A stretch of DNA of 59,624 nucleotides from an uncultured Alphaproteobacteria bacterium (GTDB lineage Bacteria; Pseudomonadota; Alphaproteobacteria; HIMB59), in the NCBI GenBank assembly GCA_902516235.1, contig CABXXO010000003.1:1-59624 (forward strand), written 5' to 3'. The notes under the pieces are model-generated. The model saw nothing but the letters and a program-made list of their open reading frames with translations. It did no database searches and was not told the origin of the DNA. The translations under genes and the position numbers were made by a program. Positions 33,020-41,878 of this stretch are shown one piece after another (within the stretch, counting starts at the first letter, position 1; each line of letters opens with the position of its first letter).

Positions 33020-34264
33020 TCAAGTCTGTAATATGACTGAAACTTTTAAACCTCCATAATTAGATTTTTCAAATTTCAATTCCCCACTATTTAATTTTAT
33101 TAATTTTTGAACAATTGAGAGTCCAAGGCCAGTTCCTTGATTTAATTGATTAGAACCTTTAAGAAAAGGTTTTATTAATTGTTCTTTTGAAAGATTTGTA
33201 CCAGGACCATCATCCTCTACCTGAATAACCCACTTATTGTCAAAAAAATTTGAGTTCAAAAAAATATTTTTTGCAAATTTATTTCCATTATCGAATATAT
33301 TCATTAATGCTCTAGTAATTTGGTTTTTTCTTATAAATATTTTATTTGGCTCATTCTTTAAAATACTAATTTTTGGATAATTTTCAGAAATATTAGATAT
33401 AAAATCATAGGTGTTTATCTCTTCTAGGTTCTCATTTTTTTCATTTTTAATAAAGTCTAGATAATGATTTAACATAATATTCATTTCAGTTATATTTTTT
33501 GAGATTGAGCTTTTTAATGCATCATTATTTAATTCCTCAATCATTAAATTAATTCTGGTCAATGGAGTTTTTAAATCATGACTTATACCAGCTAACATAT
33601 TTCTTTGATTTTCAAGAGTGCTATTTATATTATTATGCATATTATTAAAGTCCTTTATCAAACCTCTTACTTCTGATGATCCTGAAGGTTTTAAGTTAGG
33701 CGTTTGTATACCTCTACCAAAACTTCGAGTTATAATCCCGAGTCTTTTAAGAGGTTGAATTTGTTTTTTTATAAAAAAATATGAAATTAATGATAAAAGA
33801 AAACTAAAAGTAATAGTCCAAATAAAAAAACCACCTACAGTATTTGTTTCAACTCTTTTTCGAGGTATTAAATAGTAATAATCAGTTATTTTTTGATTGA
33901 AAAAAATAAAGTACGTATCATTTTGTAATACATTAAAGTCTTTCGAAATTTCACTTAGAGACATTTTCATCCTCTTTTTAAATATCCAATTAGAAACCTC
34001 TGATGTCTCTGATATATTAATGTTATCTACTCTAATTATTTGAAGTGTATTTGCATATTTATCAATTTGTAATGAATTTTTTTGCATTTCAAGTATATTA
34101 ATTTCGTTGGAAATAGATTGAGCACTTCTTTTTAAGACTAAGTCCCAGTGCAATTCAAAAAAAATGATTATTCCTACTATTTGTATTAAAACTATTGGAA
34201 TTGTTATTAAATATACTGATCGAGCTAACAGGCTCTCATAAAGAATATTCCAATTAAACTTCAA
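33020..34264 (-). CDS. sensor histidine kinase, EnvZ-like
   Basis: A 414-residue inner-membrane kinase: membrane helices at about 15-37 and 145-165 enclose a periplasmic sensor of about 105 residues, followed by HAMP (about 165-215), the H box GISHDLKTPLTRI with H229, the N box NIFDNGNKF, then DDGPG and GTGLGLSIV. It overlaps its response regulator by 4 bases. The arrangement marR-type, ompR-type, envZ-type divergent from ilvE is known from alphaproteobacteria. The signal is unknown. Confidence 0.93.
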   Translation of the reverse strand: MKFNWNILYESLLARSVYLITIPIVLIQIVGIIIFFELHWDLVLKRSAQSISNEINILEMQKNSLQIDKYANTLQIIRVDNINISETSEVSNWIFKKRMKMSLSEISKDFNVLQNDTYFIFFNQKITDYYYLIPRKRVETNTVGGFFIWTITFSFLLSLISYFFIKKQIQPLKRLGIITRSFGRGIQTPNLKPSGSSEVRGLIKDFNNMHNNINSTLENQRNMLAGISHDLKTPLTRINLMIEELNNDALKSSISKNITEMNIMLNHYLDFIKNEKNENLEEINTYDFISNISENYPKISILKNEPNKIFIRKNQITRALMNIFDNGNKFAKNIFLNSNFFDNKWVIQVEDDGPGTNLSKEQLIKPFLKGSNQLNQGTGLGLSIVQKLIKLNSGELKFEKSNYGGLKVSVILQT

Positions 34265-34929
34265 ATAAAAATTTTATAACCTTTCCCATGTACAGACCTA
34301 ATAATATCATCTAAATCACATTCATTTTTCAATTTTAATCTTAATCTTGATATTTGCATATCTCCACTTCTAGATAAAAAGTCAAGTCCAAGTTCATTAT
34401 TCAGCAGATCCCTTGTTAAATATTGTTTTGAATTATTCACTAATAACTTTAGGATTTTAATTTCATTGCTAGACAGTCTAATAATTTGATCTTTGAAATA
34501 TAACCTTTCTTCTTTTAAATTGAATTCCACATCATTGCTTAGTTTTACCATATTTAATGAATTATTTTTTGATAAGTTTTTCTTTATTTTTAACAAAAGC
34601 TCTCTAGAGTCAAAGGGTTTACCAATATAGTCATCAGCACCTAATTCTAAACCAGTTACTCTGTCATCAACATCGCTTAGTGCAGATAAAAAAATTACTG
34701 GAGAGCTAATTCTATTTTTTATTGAATTCTTATAAAAATCTAACCCAGAACTATCTGGCAACATCACATCCAAAATTACTAAATCAAAAACAAAAAGATT
34801 TAGAAGTCTGTCAGCTTCTTGAATATTTTTAGCTATGGAAACGATATATTTATTATTGGATAAAAGTTTATATATAAGCTTTTGAAGTGTTACATCGTCT
34901 TCAACAAGCATGATGTGTTTATCATTCAT
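34261..34929 (-). CDS. OmpR-family response regulator
   Basis: A receiver domain (1-120) with acidic pocket ED/D near 10-12, phosphoacceptor D54 in VILDVMLPD and the switch lysine in IGKPFD, joined to a winged-helix DNA-binding domain (about 125-222) with LSSNEIKILKLL and SVHGKGYKI. It pairs with the downstream kinase and overlaps both neighbours, by 1 base with the MarR gene and 4 with the kinase. In Rhodobacter the related pair is called PetP/PetR; that equivalence is inference. Confidence 0.93.
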   Translation of the reverse strand: MNDKHIMLVEDDVTLQKLIYKLLSNNKYIVSIAKNIQEADRLLNLFVFDLVILDVMLPDSSGLDFYKNSIKNRISSPVIFLSALSDVDDRVTGLELGADDYIGKPFDSRELLLKIKKNLSKNNSLNMVKLSNDVEFNLKEERLYFKDQIIRLSSNEIKILKLLVNNSKQYLTRDLLNNELGLDFLSRSGDMQISRLRLKLKNECDLDDIIRSVHGKGYKIFI

Positions 34930-35345
34930 TAGATAGATTCTATTATATTTATAAATCCAGACATGTTTTTTGGGTCAGTTTTCTTAAATATTTTTATTAT
35001 TTTTTCATTAATTCTATTAGTAGTTTTTTCGATAACTTCTAAACCTTTGTCAGTGATTATAATATTGTTATCAAATAAGTTTAGAATATTTTTTTTTTCT
35101 AGATCCTTTAATATTAAATTTAAATTTTGTTTTTTTATAAAAACTTTATTTGCTATATCTATTTTTTTTTTGTAGCCTTTTTTTACTTCTAAAATAACTA
35201 TGAGTTCATTAAATGTTAAGTCGTTTATCTCACAACAAATCTGAACCTCTCTTTGAAGAGATTTATATGATCTGTGAAGACCTAATATTATTTCTAAAGT
35301 ATTCTCTTTTTTGAAATATAAAGTATCCGCAAAATTTAAATTCAT
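34929..35345 (-). CDS. MarR-family transcriptional regulator (PetP-like)
   Basis: A 138-residue winged-helix protein. The helix-turn-helix and wing region is about 45-105 (LTFNELIVILEVKKGYKKKIDIANKV, then LNLILKDLEKKNIL, and DNNIIITDKGLEVIEKT), flanked by dimerisation helices. It leads the marR-ompR-envZ operon. A 14-base palindrome lies 8 bases upstream of its ATG, a reasonable site for self-regulation. The PetP name comes from context (OmpR partner, ilvE divergent) rather than a detailed match. Confidence 0.8.
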   Translation of the reverse strand: MNLNFADTLYFKKENTLEIILGLHRSYKSLQREVQICCEINDLTFNELIVILEVKKGYKKKIDIANKVFIKKQNLNLILKDLEKKNILNLFDNNIIITDKGLEVIEKTTNRINEKIIKIFKKTDPKNMSGFINIIESI

Positions 35346-35353
35346 AAGATATA

Positions 35354-35367
35354 AATATAATTATATT
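35354..35367. promoter_or_regulatory. 14-base perfect palindrome between the MarR gene and ilvE
   Basis: AATATAATTATATT is its own reverse complement, 8 bases upstream of the MarR-type gene and 37 upstream of ilvE, in their shared 59-base gap. MarR proteins usually bind palindromes of 12-20 bases next to their own gene. The match is pure A/T, so chance cannot be excluded. Confidence 0.4.
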
Positions 35368-35394
35368 GTGAATTTAAATAAATAATAATACATT
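35366..35394 (+). promoter_or_regulatory. candidate promoter for ilvE
   Basis: TTGTGA and TACATT, each four of six matches to the sigma-70 consensus, are 17 bases apart, and the -10 element ends 10 bases before the ilvE ATG. The -35 hexamer touches the end of the palindrome, so a bound MarR-type repressor could also affect ilvE. This is a weak prediction in AT-rich sequence. Confidence 0.25.
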
Positions 35395-35404
35395 ATTTCG
35401 GATT

Positions 35405-36295
35405 ATGGAAATTATACCTTTTGATAAAAGAATTGGTTTTATTTGGTATAATGGTGAATTTGTTGAATGGCAAAATGCCACCACACATGTATTAAATCAC
35501 GGCCTTCACTATGGTAGTTGTGTCTTTGAAGGACTAAGAGTTTATGGTGAAAAAATATATAAATTAGAAGATCACACTAATAGACTATTTTTTTCTGCAC
35601 AAAGAATGGGTATAGATGTCCCTTATACCAAAGATGAAATTAATAATGCTCAAGAAGATACTATTAAAAAAATGAATATTAAATATGGTTATGTTCGTCC
35701 AGTAATTTGGAGGGGAAGTGAAATGATGGCAATTTCTGCACAAAAAAATAAAATAAATGTTGCTGTTGCTACTTGGGAATGGCCTACTTATTTCACTAAA
35801 GAGGATCGACTAAAAGGAATATCTCTTCAAACTGCTGTTTGGAAAAGACCTCCTCCAGATTGTATACCCACAGATACAAAGGCAGCTGGCCTCTATATGA
35901 TTTGTACTTTAAGTAAACATGAAGCAGAAAAGAATGGTTATACTGATGCATTGATGCTGGATTATAAAGGAAGAGTAAGTGAGTCTACCGGTTCAAATAT
36001 CTTTTTAGTAATTAATGGTGAAATTCATACCCCTGTACCTGATTGTTTCTTAAATGGTATTACAAGACAAGCTGTAATAGAAATTGCAAAAAATGAAGGT
36101 ATTAACGTAATCGAAAGAGATATATATCCAGACGAAATTTCAAAAGCTGAGGAAATTTTTCTTACAGGATCTGCAGTCGAGGTAACCCCAGTTGGTAAAA
36201 TTGATAATCAAAATTTTAAAGTAGGAGATATTACTACTAAGATTTCAAGTCTATATATGAAAGAAGTAGACCCTAATTATGAAGACAACGATTAA
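35405..36295 (+). CDS. ilvE: branched-chain amino acid aminotransferase
   Basis: Fold-type IV PLP enzyme for the last step of Val, Leu and Ile synthesis. Motifs: NHGLHYGSCVFEGLRVY (31-47), R60 region EDHTNRLF, the PLP lysine K159 in PTDTKAAGLYM, SESTGSNIFLV and FLTGSAVEVTPVGKID. The 296 residues are typical. D-amino-acid or aminodeoxychorismate relatives share the fold, but the length and motif set favour IlvE. The end overlaps moaE by four bases (TTAA). Confidence 0.95.
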   Translation: MEIIPFDKRIGFIWYNGEFVEWQNATTHVLNHGLHYGSCVFEGLRVYGEKIYKLEDHTNRLFFSAQRMGIDVPYTKDEINNAQEDTIKKMNIKYGYVRPVIWRGSEMMAISAQKNKINVAVATWEWPTYFTKEDRLKGISLQTAVWKRPPPDCIPTDTKAAGLYMICTLSKHEAEKNGYTDALMLDYKGRVSESTGSNIFLVINGEIHTPVPDCFLNGITRQAVIEIAKNEGINVIERDIYPDEISKAEEIFLTGSAVEVTPVGKIDNQNFKVGDITTKISSLYMKEVDPNYEDND

Positions 36296-36753
36296 TTAAT
36301 AATTTCTCTCCATTTTAACATTTTTTCACTATCTTTACTTTTTTGATAGACTATTTCTTTCTCTTCGTTGTCTAATATATGAAATTTCCAAAAAGCGACA
36401 TCTATCTTTAAGCTGTCAATTACATACTCACACGCTTCTATAGAATTTGACCGGTGAGATGAAGAAGTAATTACTAAAACTATTTTTTCTCCTAAGTTTA
36501 ATCTTCCTACTCTATGAATTATTATACATTCACTAAGATCCCATTTTTTTAAAGCTTGTAGTCTAATTTTTTCAAGCTGAGATAATGCTAATTCTTCATA
36601 ACATTCTAAAAAAATTCCTTTAATTTCAGTATTTGAAAAACTTAAATCAGACCTTACTGTTCCCAAAAAAAAACTATACGCACCATTTTTATTAGAAGAT
36701 ATTTTTTGGAACTCATTTTCTAGATCAAAACTTTCTTTTACAATTTTTATCAT
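36292..36753 (-). CDS. moaE: molybdopterin synthase catalytic subunit
   Basis: Adds dithiolene sulfurs to precursor Z with MoaD as sulfur carrier. The 153-residue protein has GAYSFFLGTVRSD, LECYEELALSQLEKI, IIHRVGRLNLGEKIVLV, SSHRSNSIEACEYVID and the active-site DVAFWKFH. It starts at the stop of moaD (1-base overlap), last in uvrC-pgsA-moaD-moaE. MoaA and MoaC are not in the window. Confidence 0.95.
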   Translation of the reverse strand: MIKIVKESFDLENEFQKISSNKNGAYSFFLGTVRSDLSFSNTEIKGIFLECYEELALSQLEKIRLQALKKWDLSECIIIHRVGRLNLGEKIVLVITSSSHRSNSIEACEYVIDSLKIDVAFWKFHILDNEEKEIVYQKSKDSEKMLKWREIIN

Positions 36754-37007
36754 TATCCACCTGTGACAGGTGGTAGAAAAGCCAAAACATCACCGTTATT
36801 TAGTATTAGATCATCATCGTTTAACTCTTTTAAGTTAAGAAAATACTTTACACTGTTATCTTTAAAAATTTCTTGAAATATAGGGTCTTTTGAAATTAGG
36901 TTATTCTTCAATTCTTTAAAACTCATTCTTTCGTCTAGTTCAATGAGATCGTGGCTTTTTTTTAGCTTAACCCTGATCCAGGAAAAATATTTTATTGTAA
37001 TATTCAA
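36753..37007 (-). CDS. moaD: molybdopterin synthase sulfur carrier subunit
   Basis: An 84-residue ubiquitin-like protein ending in the required Gly-Gly (PPVTGG), whose C-terminal glycine becomes a thiocarboxylate. ITIKYFSWIRVKL and LNNGDVLAFLPPVTGG match the family. It overlaps pgsA by 4 bases and moaE by 1. Confidence 0.95.
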   Translation of the reverse strand: MNITIKYFSWIRVKLKKSHDLIELDERMSFKELKNNLISKDPIFQEIFKDNSVKYFLNLKELNDDDLILNNGDVLAFLPPVTGG

Positions 37008-37558
37008 ATATGCTTAAGACCCTTTGCTACATAATTGTATCCAGATAACAAAGTAATTATAGCAGCAAGCCATAATGTAACTAAGCCTAAATTCCATAAG
37101 AAATCGTTTAACTCAAAACCCAAACTTATTATAAGAATAGATAAACTAACCATTTGAAAAGTAGTTTTATATTTAGCTAAATTGCTTACTGGCATATCAG
37201 TATTTAATTTAGCCAAAAACTCTCTTAATCCTGAAATTGCTATTTCTCTTAATAAAATAACAATGGCTGGAATGACATGGACATCAGCTATTACTCTTGT
37301 GTCAATTAAAACAATAATAACTGCAGCAATCAAAAGTTTATCAGCTATCGGATCAAGTAAAGTGCCAAGTTTAGAAGATTGATTTAAAGTTCTAGCTAAA
37401 TATCCATCAAAATAATCAGATATTGAGGAAACTATAAATAGTAATCCAGCTATAAGAACAACATTAGAGTTATCTGAAAAAAGTAAATATAAAATTATAG
37501 GTATTAATATAATCCTTACAAAAGTTATAATATTAGGTATTGTGTAAATCTTAGCCAT
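37004..37558 (-). CDS. pgsA: CDP-diacylglycerol-glycerol-3-phosphate 3-phosphatidyltransferase
   Basis: Membrane enzyme making phosphatidylglycerophosphate. The CDP-alcohol phosphotransferase motif D-G-x2-A-R-x8-G-x3-D-x3-D is visible as DGYLAR then GTLLDPIAD. The N-terminal IPNIITFVRIILIPIILYLLF and REIAISGLREF are typical of PgsA. It has 184 residues and several hydrophobic helices. It overlaps uvrC by 8 bases and moaD by 4. Confidence 0.95.
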   Translation of the reverse strand: MAKIYTIPNIITFVRIILIPIILYLLFSDNSNVVLIAGLLFIVSSISDYFDGYLARTLNQSSKLGTLLDPIADKLLIAAVIIVLIDTRVIADVHVIPAIVILLREIAISGLREFLAKLNTDMPVSNLAKYKTTFQMVSLSILIISLGFELNDFLWNLGLVTLWLAAIITLLSGYNYVAKGLKHI

Positions 37559-39353
37559 TTATCTTATCTAATATAGCCTTTATATTTTTTGAATTTAAAC
37601 CTTTTATCTGAGTTAACTCGTCTCTATTTGCCTGCTTCAAATTTTGCACGCTTCCAAAAAAATTGATAACTCTCATTTTTTTTATTTTTCCGATGCCTTC
37701 TATGTCATCTAAAAAACTAGTCTTTAAGGAGTCTGACATCCTTTTCATGCTATTTTTCTTAGATAGTTTGTGAGCTTGATCTCTAATTTTTTGAATAAAT
37801 CCCTCTATCTGAGGACTATCTTTTAAAGATAAATTTTTCTCATTTAATGAATGATATCTATCAAATCTGAAATCCCTCTTAAAACCTTTAGAAACACCAA
37901 TTAATTTAATATCCTCGTTTATATCACTTTTATTAATAGCTTCTTGACATATCTTCAAGTAAGGTTGCGCGCCATCTATGATAATTATATCAGGCAAAAT
38001 TTTATCATCTTTGGAAAAACGAGATTTAAATACTTTTTTCATTAAGTCTGCATCACCAAATTTTTTTAAATCATAGTCTTTAAATTTATAGGTTCTTGAG
38101 TCCTTTATACTGAAACCTTCTTCATTAAATACTACATATGAAGCAACCGCATAATTATTTCCAAAAAAACTATTATCATAGGCCTCTATTCGTTCAACTT
38201 TATTTTTGATATTAAATTTAATCTTCATTAAATTTAAAATTTCTTGATTATTAACATATTTTTGTTTTTGAAGACTTACCTCTTTGTTATTACGTTTAGC
38301 AGTTAGATTTGATATTTTTTGTATGCCTACGACATTATTACTTTTTAGAGATACATCTATTTTGTAGTTTTCTTTCATAATAGATTTTAATTCGTTATAT
38401 CCAGGAATTCTTTTTGAAATAATTATTTTTTTTGGTCTAAAACTTTTTAAATAGAATTGTATAATAAGTGAAGTAGGATCAATATCATCTTCAAATTTAT
38501 CAGAATAGTATATTAAATTTCCTCCGAGGTATCTCCCATATCTAATAAATCCAATGTAAATTGAGAAATGTTTTTTATAATCAATTTGGATATAATCAAA
38601 ATTAGTCTCTTGGGTACTTATTTTTACTTCTTCTCTAATAATATAATTTAATGATTGAATACTATCTCTTAATTCTGCAGCTTTTTCATAATTTTGACTC
38701 TCACTAAAATAAACCATCTGTTTCTCTAATTTATTAAATATTTTTTTCTGACTACCTTGAAAAAATTTTATGGTATCACTAACCTGATTTTTGTATTCAT
38801 TTTCATCAACTTTGCTTACACATGGCGCAGAACATTGTTTAAGGTCATAAAGCAAACATGGTCTAGTTCTATTTTTAAACTCTGAGTCATTACAACTTCT
38901 AAGTTTAAAAGATTTTTGTAATATCTTTATTACTTTGTCAGTTTTCAAAGCTGATGTAAAAGGGCCAAATACTTTATCCTCATTTGAAAAATCATTTCTG
39001 AATCTAGTTAGTCTTGGAAAAGTCCCATTTGTTATTTTAATTAAAGGAAAACTTTTATCGTCTTTTAAACGAATGTTATATCTAGGAGAAAATTTCTTAA
39101 TAAGTAAAGCTTCTAATAATAATGCGTTTCTCTCTGACTCAGTAAGTTCAAAATCTATATTAACCGTTTGTGACACCATTTTTTGGAGTCTTCTTGGTAA
39201 CTTTGGTAGATTGCCATAATTAGATAATCTTCTTTTAATATTAATTGCCTTACCAATGTAGATTGGAATATCTTTTTTATTTTTAAAAAGATAAACACCA
39301 GATGTTTTAGGTGCATCTTTTAGCTTATTCTTTAATATTTCCAATCCAAACAT
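37551..39353 (-). CDS. uvrC: excinuclease ABC subunit C
   Basis: Makes both incisions in nucleotide excision repair. In order: GIY-YIG nuclease (KTSGVYLFKN and IPIYIGKAINIKRRLSNY, about 17-50), a cysteine cluster (RPCLLYDLKQCSAPC), the UVR helix pair (MVYFSESQNYEKAAELRDSI), the RNase H-like C-terminal nuclease (EAYDNSFFG, PDIIIIDGAQPYL) and a tandem helix-hairpin-helix end (DIEGIGKIKKMRVINFFGS, IKGLNSKNIKAIL). Six hundred residues is normal. It leads uvrC-pgsA-moaD-moaE. Confidence 0.97.
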   Translation of the reverse strand: MFGLEILKNKLKDAPKTSGVYLFKNKKDIPIYIGKAINIKRRLSNYGNLPKLPRRLQKMVSQTVNIDFELTESERNALLLEALLIKKFSPRYNIRLKDDKSFPLIKITNGTFPRLTRFRNDFSNEDKVFGPFTSALKTDKVIKILQKSFKLRSCNDSEFKNRTRPCLLYDLKQCSAPCVSKVDENEYKNQVSDTIKFFQGSQKKIFNKLEKQMVYFSESQNYEKAAELRDSIQSLNYIIREEVKISTQETNFDYIQIDYKKHFSIYIGFIRYGRYLGGNLIYYSDKFEDDIDPTSLIIQFYLKSFRPKKIIISKRIPGYNELKSIMKENYKIDVSLKSNNVVGIQKISNLTAKRNNKEVSLQKQKYVNNQEILNLMKIKFNIKNKVERIEAYDNSFFGNNYAVASYVVFNEEGFSIKDSRTYKFKDYDLKKFGDADLMKKVFKSRFSKDDKILPDIIIIDGAQPYLKICQEAINKSDINEDIKLIGVSKGFKRDFRFDRYHSLNEKNLSLKDSPQIEGFIQKIRDQAHKLSKKNSMKRMSDSLKTSFLDDIEGIGKIKKMRVINFFGSVQNLKQANRDELTQIKGLNSKNIKAILDKING

Positions 39354-39371
39354 TTTTACTATTTTAAACAG

Positions 39372-39429
39372 AATATATTAAGCATAAGAAAAATATAGAT
39401 ACTTTTAATTTAAAAAGAAATATATTAAG
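39372..39429. repeat. direct repeat in the uvrC-selO spacer
   Basis: The 11-mer AATATATTAAG occurs at 39372-39382 and 39419-39429, 47 bases apart, in the 83-base gap between divergent uvrC and selO. It is pure low-GC sequence apart from one G, so it may be chance. Nothing else stands out in this spacer. Confidence 0.25.
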
Positions 39430-39436
39430 AATTCAT

Positions 39437-40825
39437 TTGAAATCAGAATTAAAGACTCAATTATTATCACCATATAAATTTTTAGATGACAAATTCTATA
39501 AAAAATCCAAGTCTCCAAGTTTTCCAGAATATAAGATAAGATTCCGAAACAATAATTTTGAAGAATTCACAAAACTTAATAGCAAAGACTGGGTTAATCT
39601 TTTTGGAAAATTTGAGAGTGAATACTTACCATCTAACTCTAATTTAGCTATGAAATATCATGGCCACCAATTTAGAGTTTATAACCCTGAAATTGGAGAT
39701 GGCAGGGGGTTTACTATTGCCCAATTTTACAAAGATAAAAAGCTGTTTGACTTAGGGACTAAAGGTAGTGGAAAAACAGTCTTTTCTCGAAGTGGAGATG
39801 GTCGATTAACTCTAAAAGGAGGAATAAGAGAGGTGCTTTGTTCTTCTTATTTAGAAGCAATGGGACTTAAAACTTCTCGATCCCTATCATTAATTGAAAC
39901 TGGTGAAGATTTATATCGAAATGATGAACCTTCCCCAACGAGATCTAGTGTTTTAGTTAGAATTTCTCATTCCCATATAAGGATTGGAACTTTTCAATAT
40001 CATGCATATCACCAAGATAATCAAAGTTTAGATAATTTGATAAAATCAGTTGGAAAATATTACTTCTCCTTTAGTGATGTGGAAAATACGCCATTAAATT
40101 TTTTTTCTTTAGTAATTCAAAATTGTGCAAAATTAGCTGCCTCTTACAATATTTTTGGCTTTGTCCACGGTGTTCTCAATACTGATAACATTAACATCAC
40201 TGGAGAAAGTTTTGACTATGGACCTTATCGTATGATGGAAAAATATGATCCAGATAAAGTGGCAGCTTACTTTGATCATTCTGGTCTTTATAAATTTTCA
40301 AATCAAGTTGATTCTATTTTTTGGAATGTTCAACAATTGGCTTCAATCATGACACTTTTTATAGAAAAAGAATTAATAATAGAAGAACTAAAAAAATATA
40401 TAGAGATATATAATAAAGAAGTTATCGAATTATTTTTTAAAAAATTGTCTCTTAAACCCAGCAAATCGCAATCGCATAATCAAAAATTATTAAATGATGT
40501 TTATGAAATATTACTAAAAAGCTCTTATCTTTACGAAGAAGTATACAACGACCTTAGAGGAGGAAGACAAAGATTAAATATTCAAACTGAAATTAAACAA
40601 AAATATAAAAATTATGATTTAGATACAATTTTTAAAAATCATGAAATTTTTGATAATCTTGATGTTAAGTCTTTGACTCAAATTCCAAAGGAAACTCTTC
40701 TGTATGATGAAATAGAAAAAATCTGGCATGATATAGATAATAATGATGACTGGTCGTTGTTTAATAAGAAAATCGATAGTATAAATAAATTTAAGCAGGT
40801 GAATATAAATCATGGACTGGGATAA
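39437..40825 (+). CDS. selO: SelO/YdiU family protein adenylyltransferase
   Basis: A pseudokinase-fold enzyme that transfers AMP to proteins, linked to redox stress in E. coli and mitochondria. The 462 residues include YHGHQFRVYNPEIGDGRG, the nucleotide-binding DLGTKGSGKTVFSRSGDGR, and the metal-binding VLNTDNINITG followed by FDYGPYRMMEKYDP. No in-frame TGA near the C terminus suggests selenocysteine. The start is TTG. The end overlaps the LysR gene by 14 bases, so the two may be co-translated. Confidence 0.93.
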   Translation: MKSELKTQLLSPYKFLDDKFYKKSKSPSFPEYKIRFRNNNFEEFTKLNSKDWVNLFGKFESEYLPSNSNLAMKYHGHQFRVYNPEIGDGRGFTIAQFYKDKKLFDLGTKGSGKTVFSRSGDGRLTLKGGIREVLCSSYLEAMGLKTSRSLSLIETGEDLYRNDEPSPTRSSVLVRISHSHIRIGTFQYHAYHQDNQSLDNLIKSVGKYYFSFSDVENTPLNFFSLVIQNCAKLAASYNIFGFVHGVLNTDNINITGESFDYGPYRMMEKYDPDKVAAYFDHSGLYKFSNQVDSIFWNVQQLASIMTLFIEKELIIEELKKYIEIYNKEVIELFFKKLSLKPSKSQSHNQKLLNDVYEILLKSSYLYEEVYNDLRGGRQRLNIQTEIKQKYKNYDLDTIFKNHEIFDNLDVKSLTQIPKETLLYDEIEKIWHDIDNNDDWSLFNKKIDSINKFKQVNINHGLG

Positions 40826-41699
40826 ATTAAAAATTTTTCATAATGTTGCTTTAGATCTTAATATATCTGAAGCAGCTCATAAAATGAATATTAGTCATTC
40901 GTCTATTAGCAGACAAATAAGTGCTCTTGAGAGAGATTTGAAGGTCTCGCTATTTAAAAGACATGCTAGGGGACTGACACTAACTGAACAGGGAAAAATT
41001 TTATTTAAAACTGCACACGATGTATTTGGTAAGATAGCTCTCACTGAGGCTAAATTGACAGAGTCTAAAGAGAAGCCTACCGGGCCACTTACTATAGCTG
41101 CGACAGTTGCATTTGGCACAACTTGGTTAGCGCCTAGAATTGAAAAATTTACAAATTCATATCCAGATATAGATGTCTCAATAATTATTGAAAACAAGTA
41201 TACTGATTTGGCACAAGGTGAGGCTGATGTTGCTTTGAGGCTGACAGAACCTACTCAAATGGATCTGATTAGGTTTCCACTTTATGAATTTCAATTTAAA
41301 ATTTATTCCTCACCAGAATACATTGAAAAATTTGGAATTCCAAAGGATGTCAGCGAACTACCAAATCATAAAATTGTTGCTTTTGGAGATACTGTTGAAC
41401 CTTCTATTCCTGATGTAAATTGTATTTTAGACTTACTTCCTAAAAATAAAAAAGTTAAAACACTCTTTATCTCAAATATGTACGGAGTTATGAGAGCTAT
41501 AGGAGGAGGTGCAGGGATTGGAGCACTACCTGAATATATGAGAATATCCAATAATAATCTTGTTCCCATTTTGCCAACTGCCGACACTCCTAAGACTATT
41601 ATATATTTTACATATCCCCCTGAACTAAAAGGTTCTAAAAAAATTGAGGCTCTTAGAGATTTTTTAGTTAGAGAAGTTAATAAAGAAAAAAAAAGTTAG
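40812..41699 (+). CDS. LysR-family transcriptional regulator
   Basis: A 295-residue regulator. The N-terminal helix-turn-helix (about 1-60) reads WDKLKIFHNVALDLNISEAA, SHSSISRQISALE, SLFKRHARGLTLTEQG. The rest is a type 2 periplasmic-binding-like effector domain (PLTIAATVAFGTTWLAPRI, then ADVALRLTEP). LysR regulators usually control a divergent gene; this one instead follows selO with overlap, so its target is not evident. The end overlaps the zinc-finger gene by 4 bases. Confidence 0.93.
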   Translation: MDWDKLKIFHNVALDLNISEAAHKMNISHSSISRQISALERDLKVSLFKRHARGLTLTEQGKILFKTAHDVFGKIALTEAKLTESKEKPTGPLTIAATVAFGTTWLAPRIEKFTNSYPDIDVSIIIENKYTDLAQGEADVALRLTEPTQMDLIRFPLYEFQFKIYSSPEYIEKFGIPKDVSELPNHKIVAFGDTVEPSIPDVNCILDLLPKNKKVKTLFISNMYGVMRAIGGGAGIGALPEYMRISNNNLVPILPTADTPKTIIYFTYPPELKGSKKIEALRDFLVREVNKEKKS

Positions 41700-41878
41700 T
41701 CTTTTTTGATAAATTTTTTATTACAATAGTTACAAACAACTTCTTGTTTTTTATCGATCTTAAAATAAACAGCTGGATGGCCGAGATCGCCACTACCACC
41801 ATCGCACATTATTACATTTACTGTCTTTGAGACATATTCTACTTCTTGAGAATTTTCTAAATTAACTTGATCACTCAT
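41696..41878 (-). CDS. zinc-finger CHCC domain protein (NDUFS6-like)
   Basis: A 60-residue protein with CDGGSGDLGHPAVYFKI and CNYCNKKF, giving zinc ligands Cys, His, Cys, Cys. This is the zf-CHCC domain of the mitochondrial complex I subunit NDUFS6, found as a small accessory subunit in alphaproteobacterial complex I. The complex I genes themselves are elsewhere. It overlaps htpG by 4 bases. Confidence 0.88.
   Translation of the reverse strand: MSDQVNLENSQEVEYVSKTVNVIMCDGGSGDLGHPAVYFKIDKKQEVVCNYCNKKFIKKD

Noticed and set aside
39437-40825. Selenoprotein form of SelO
   Set aside because: The frame ends normally without a Cys or in-frame TGA near the C terminus, and no SECIS-like element is apparent.
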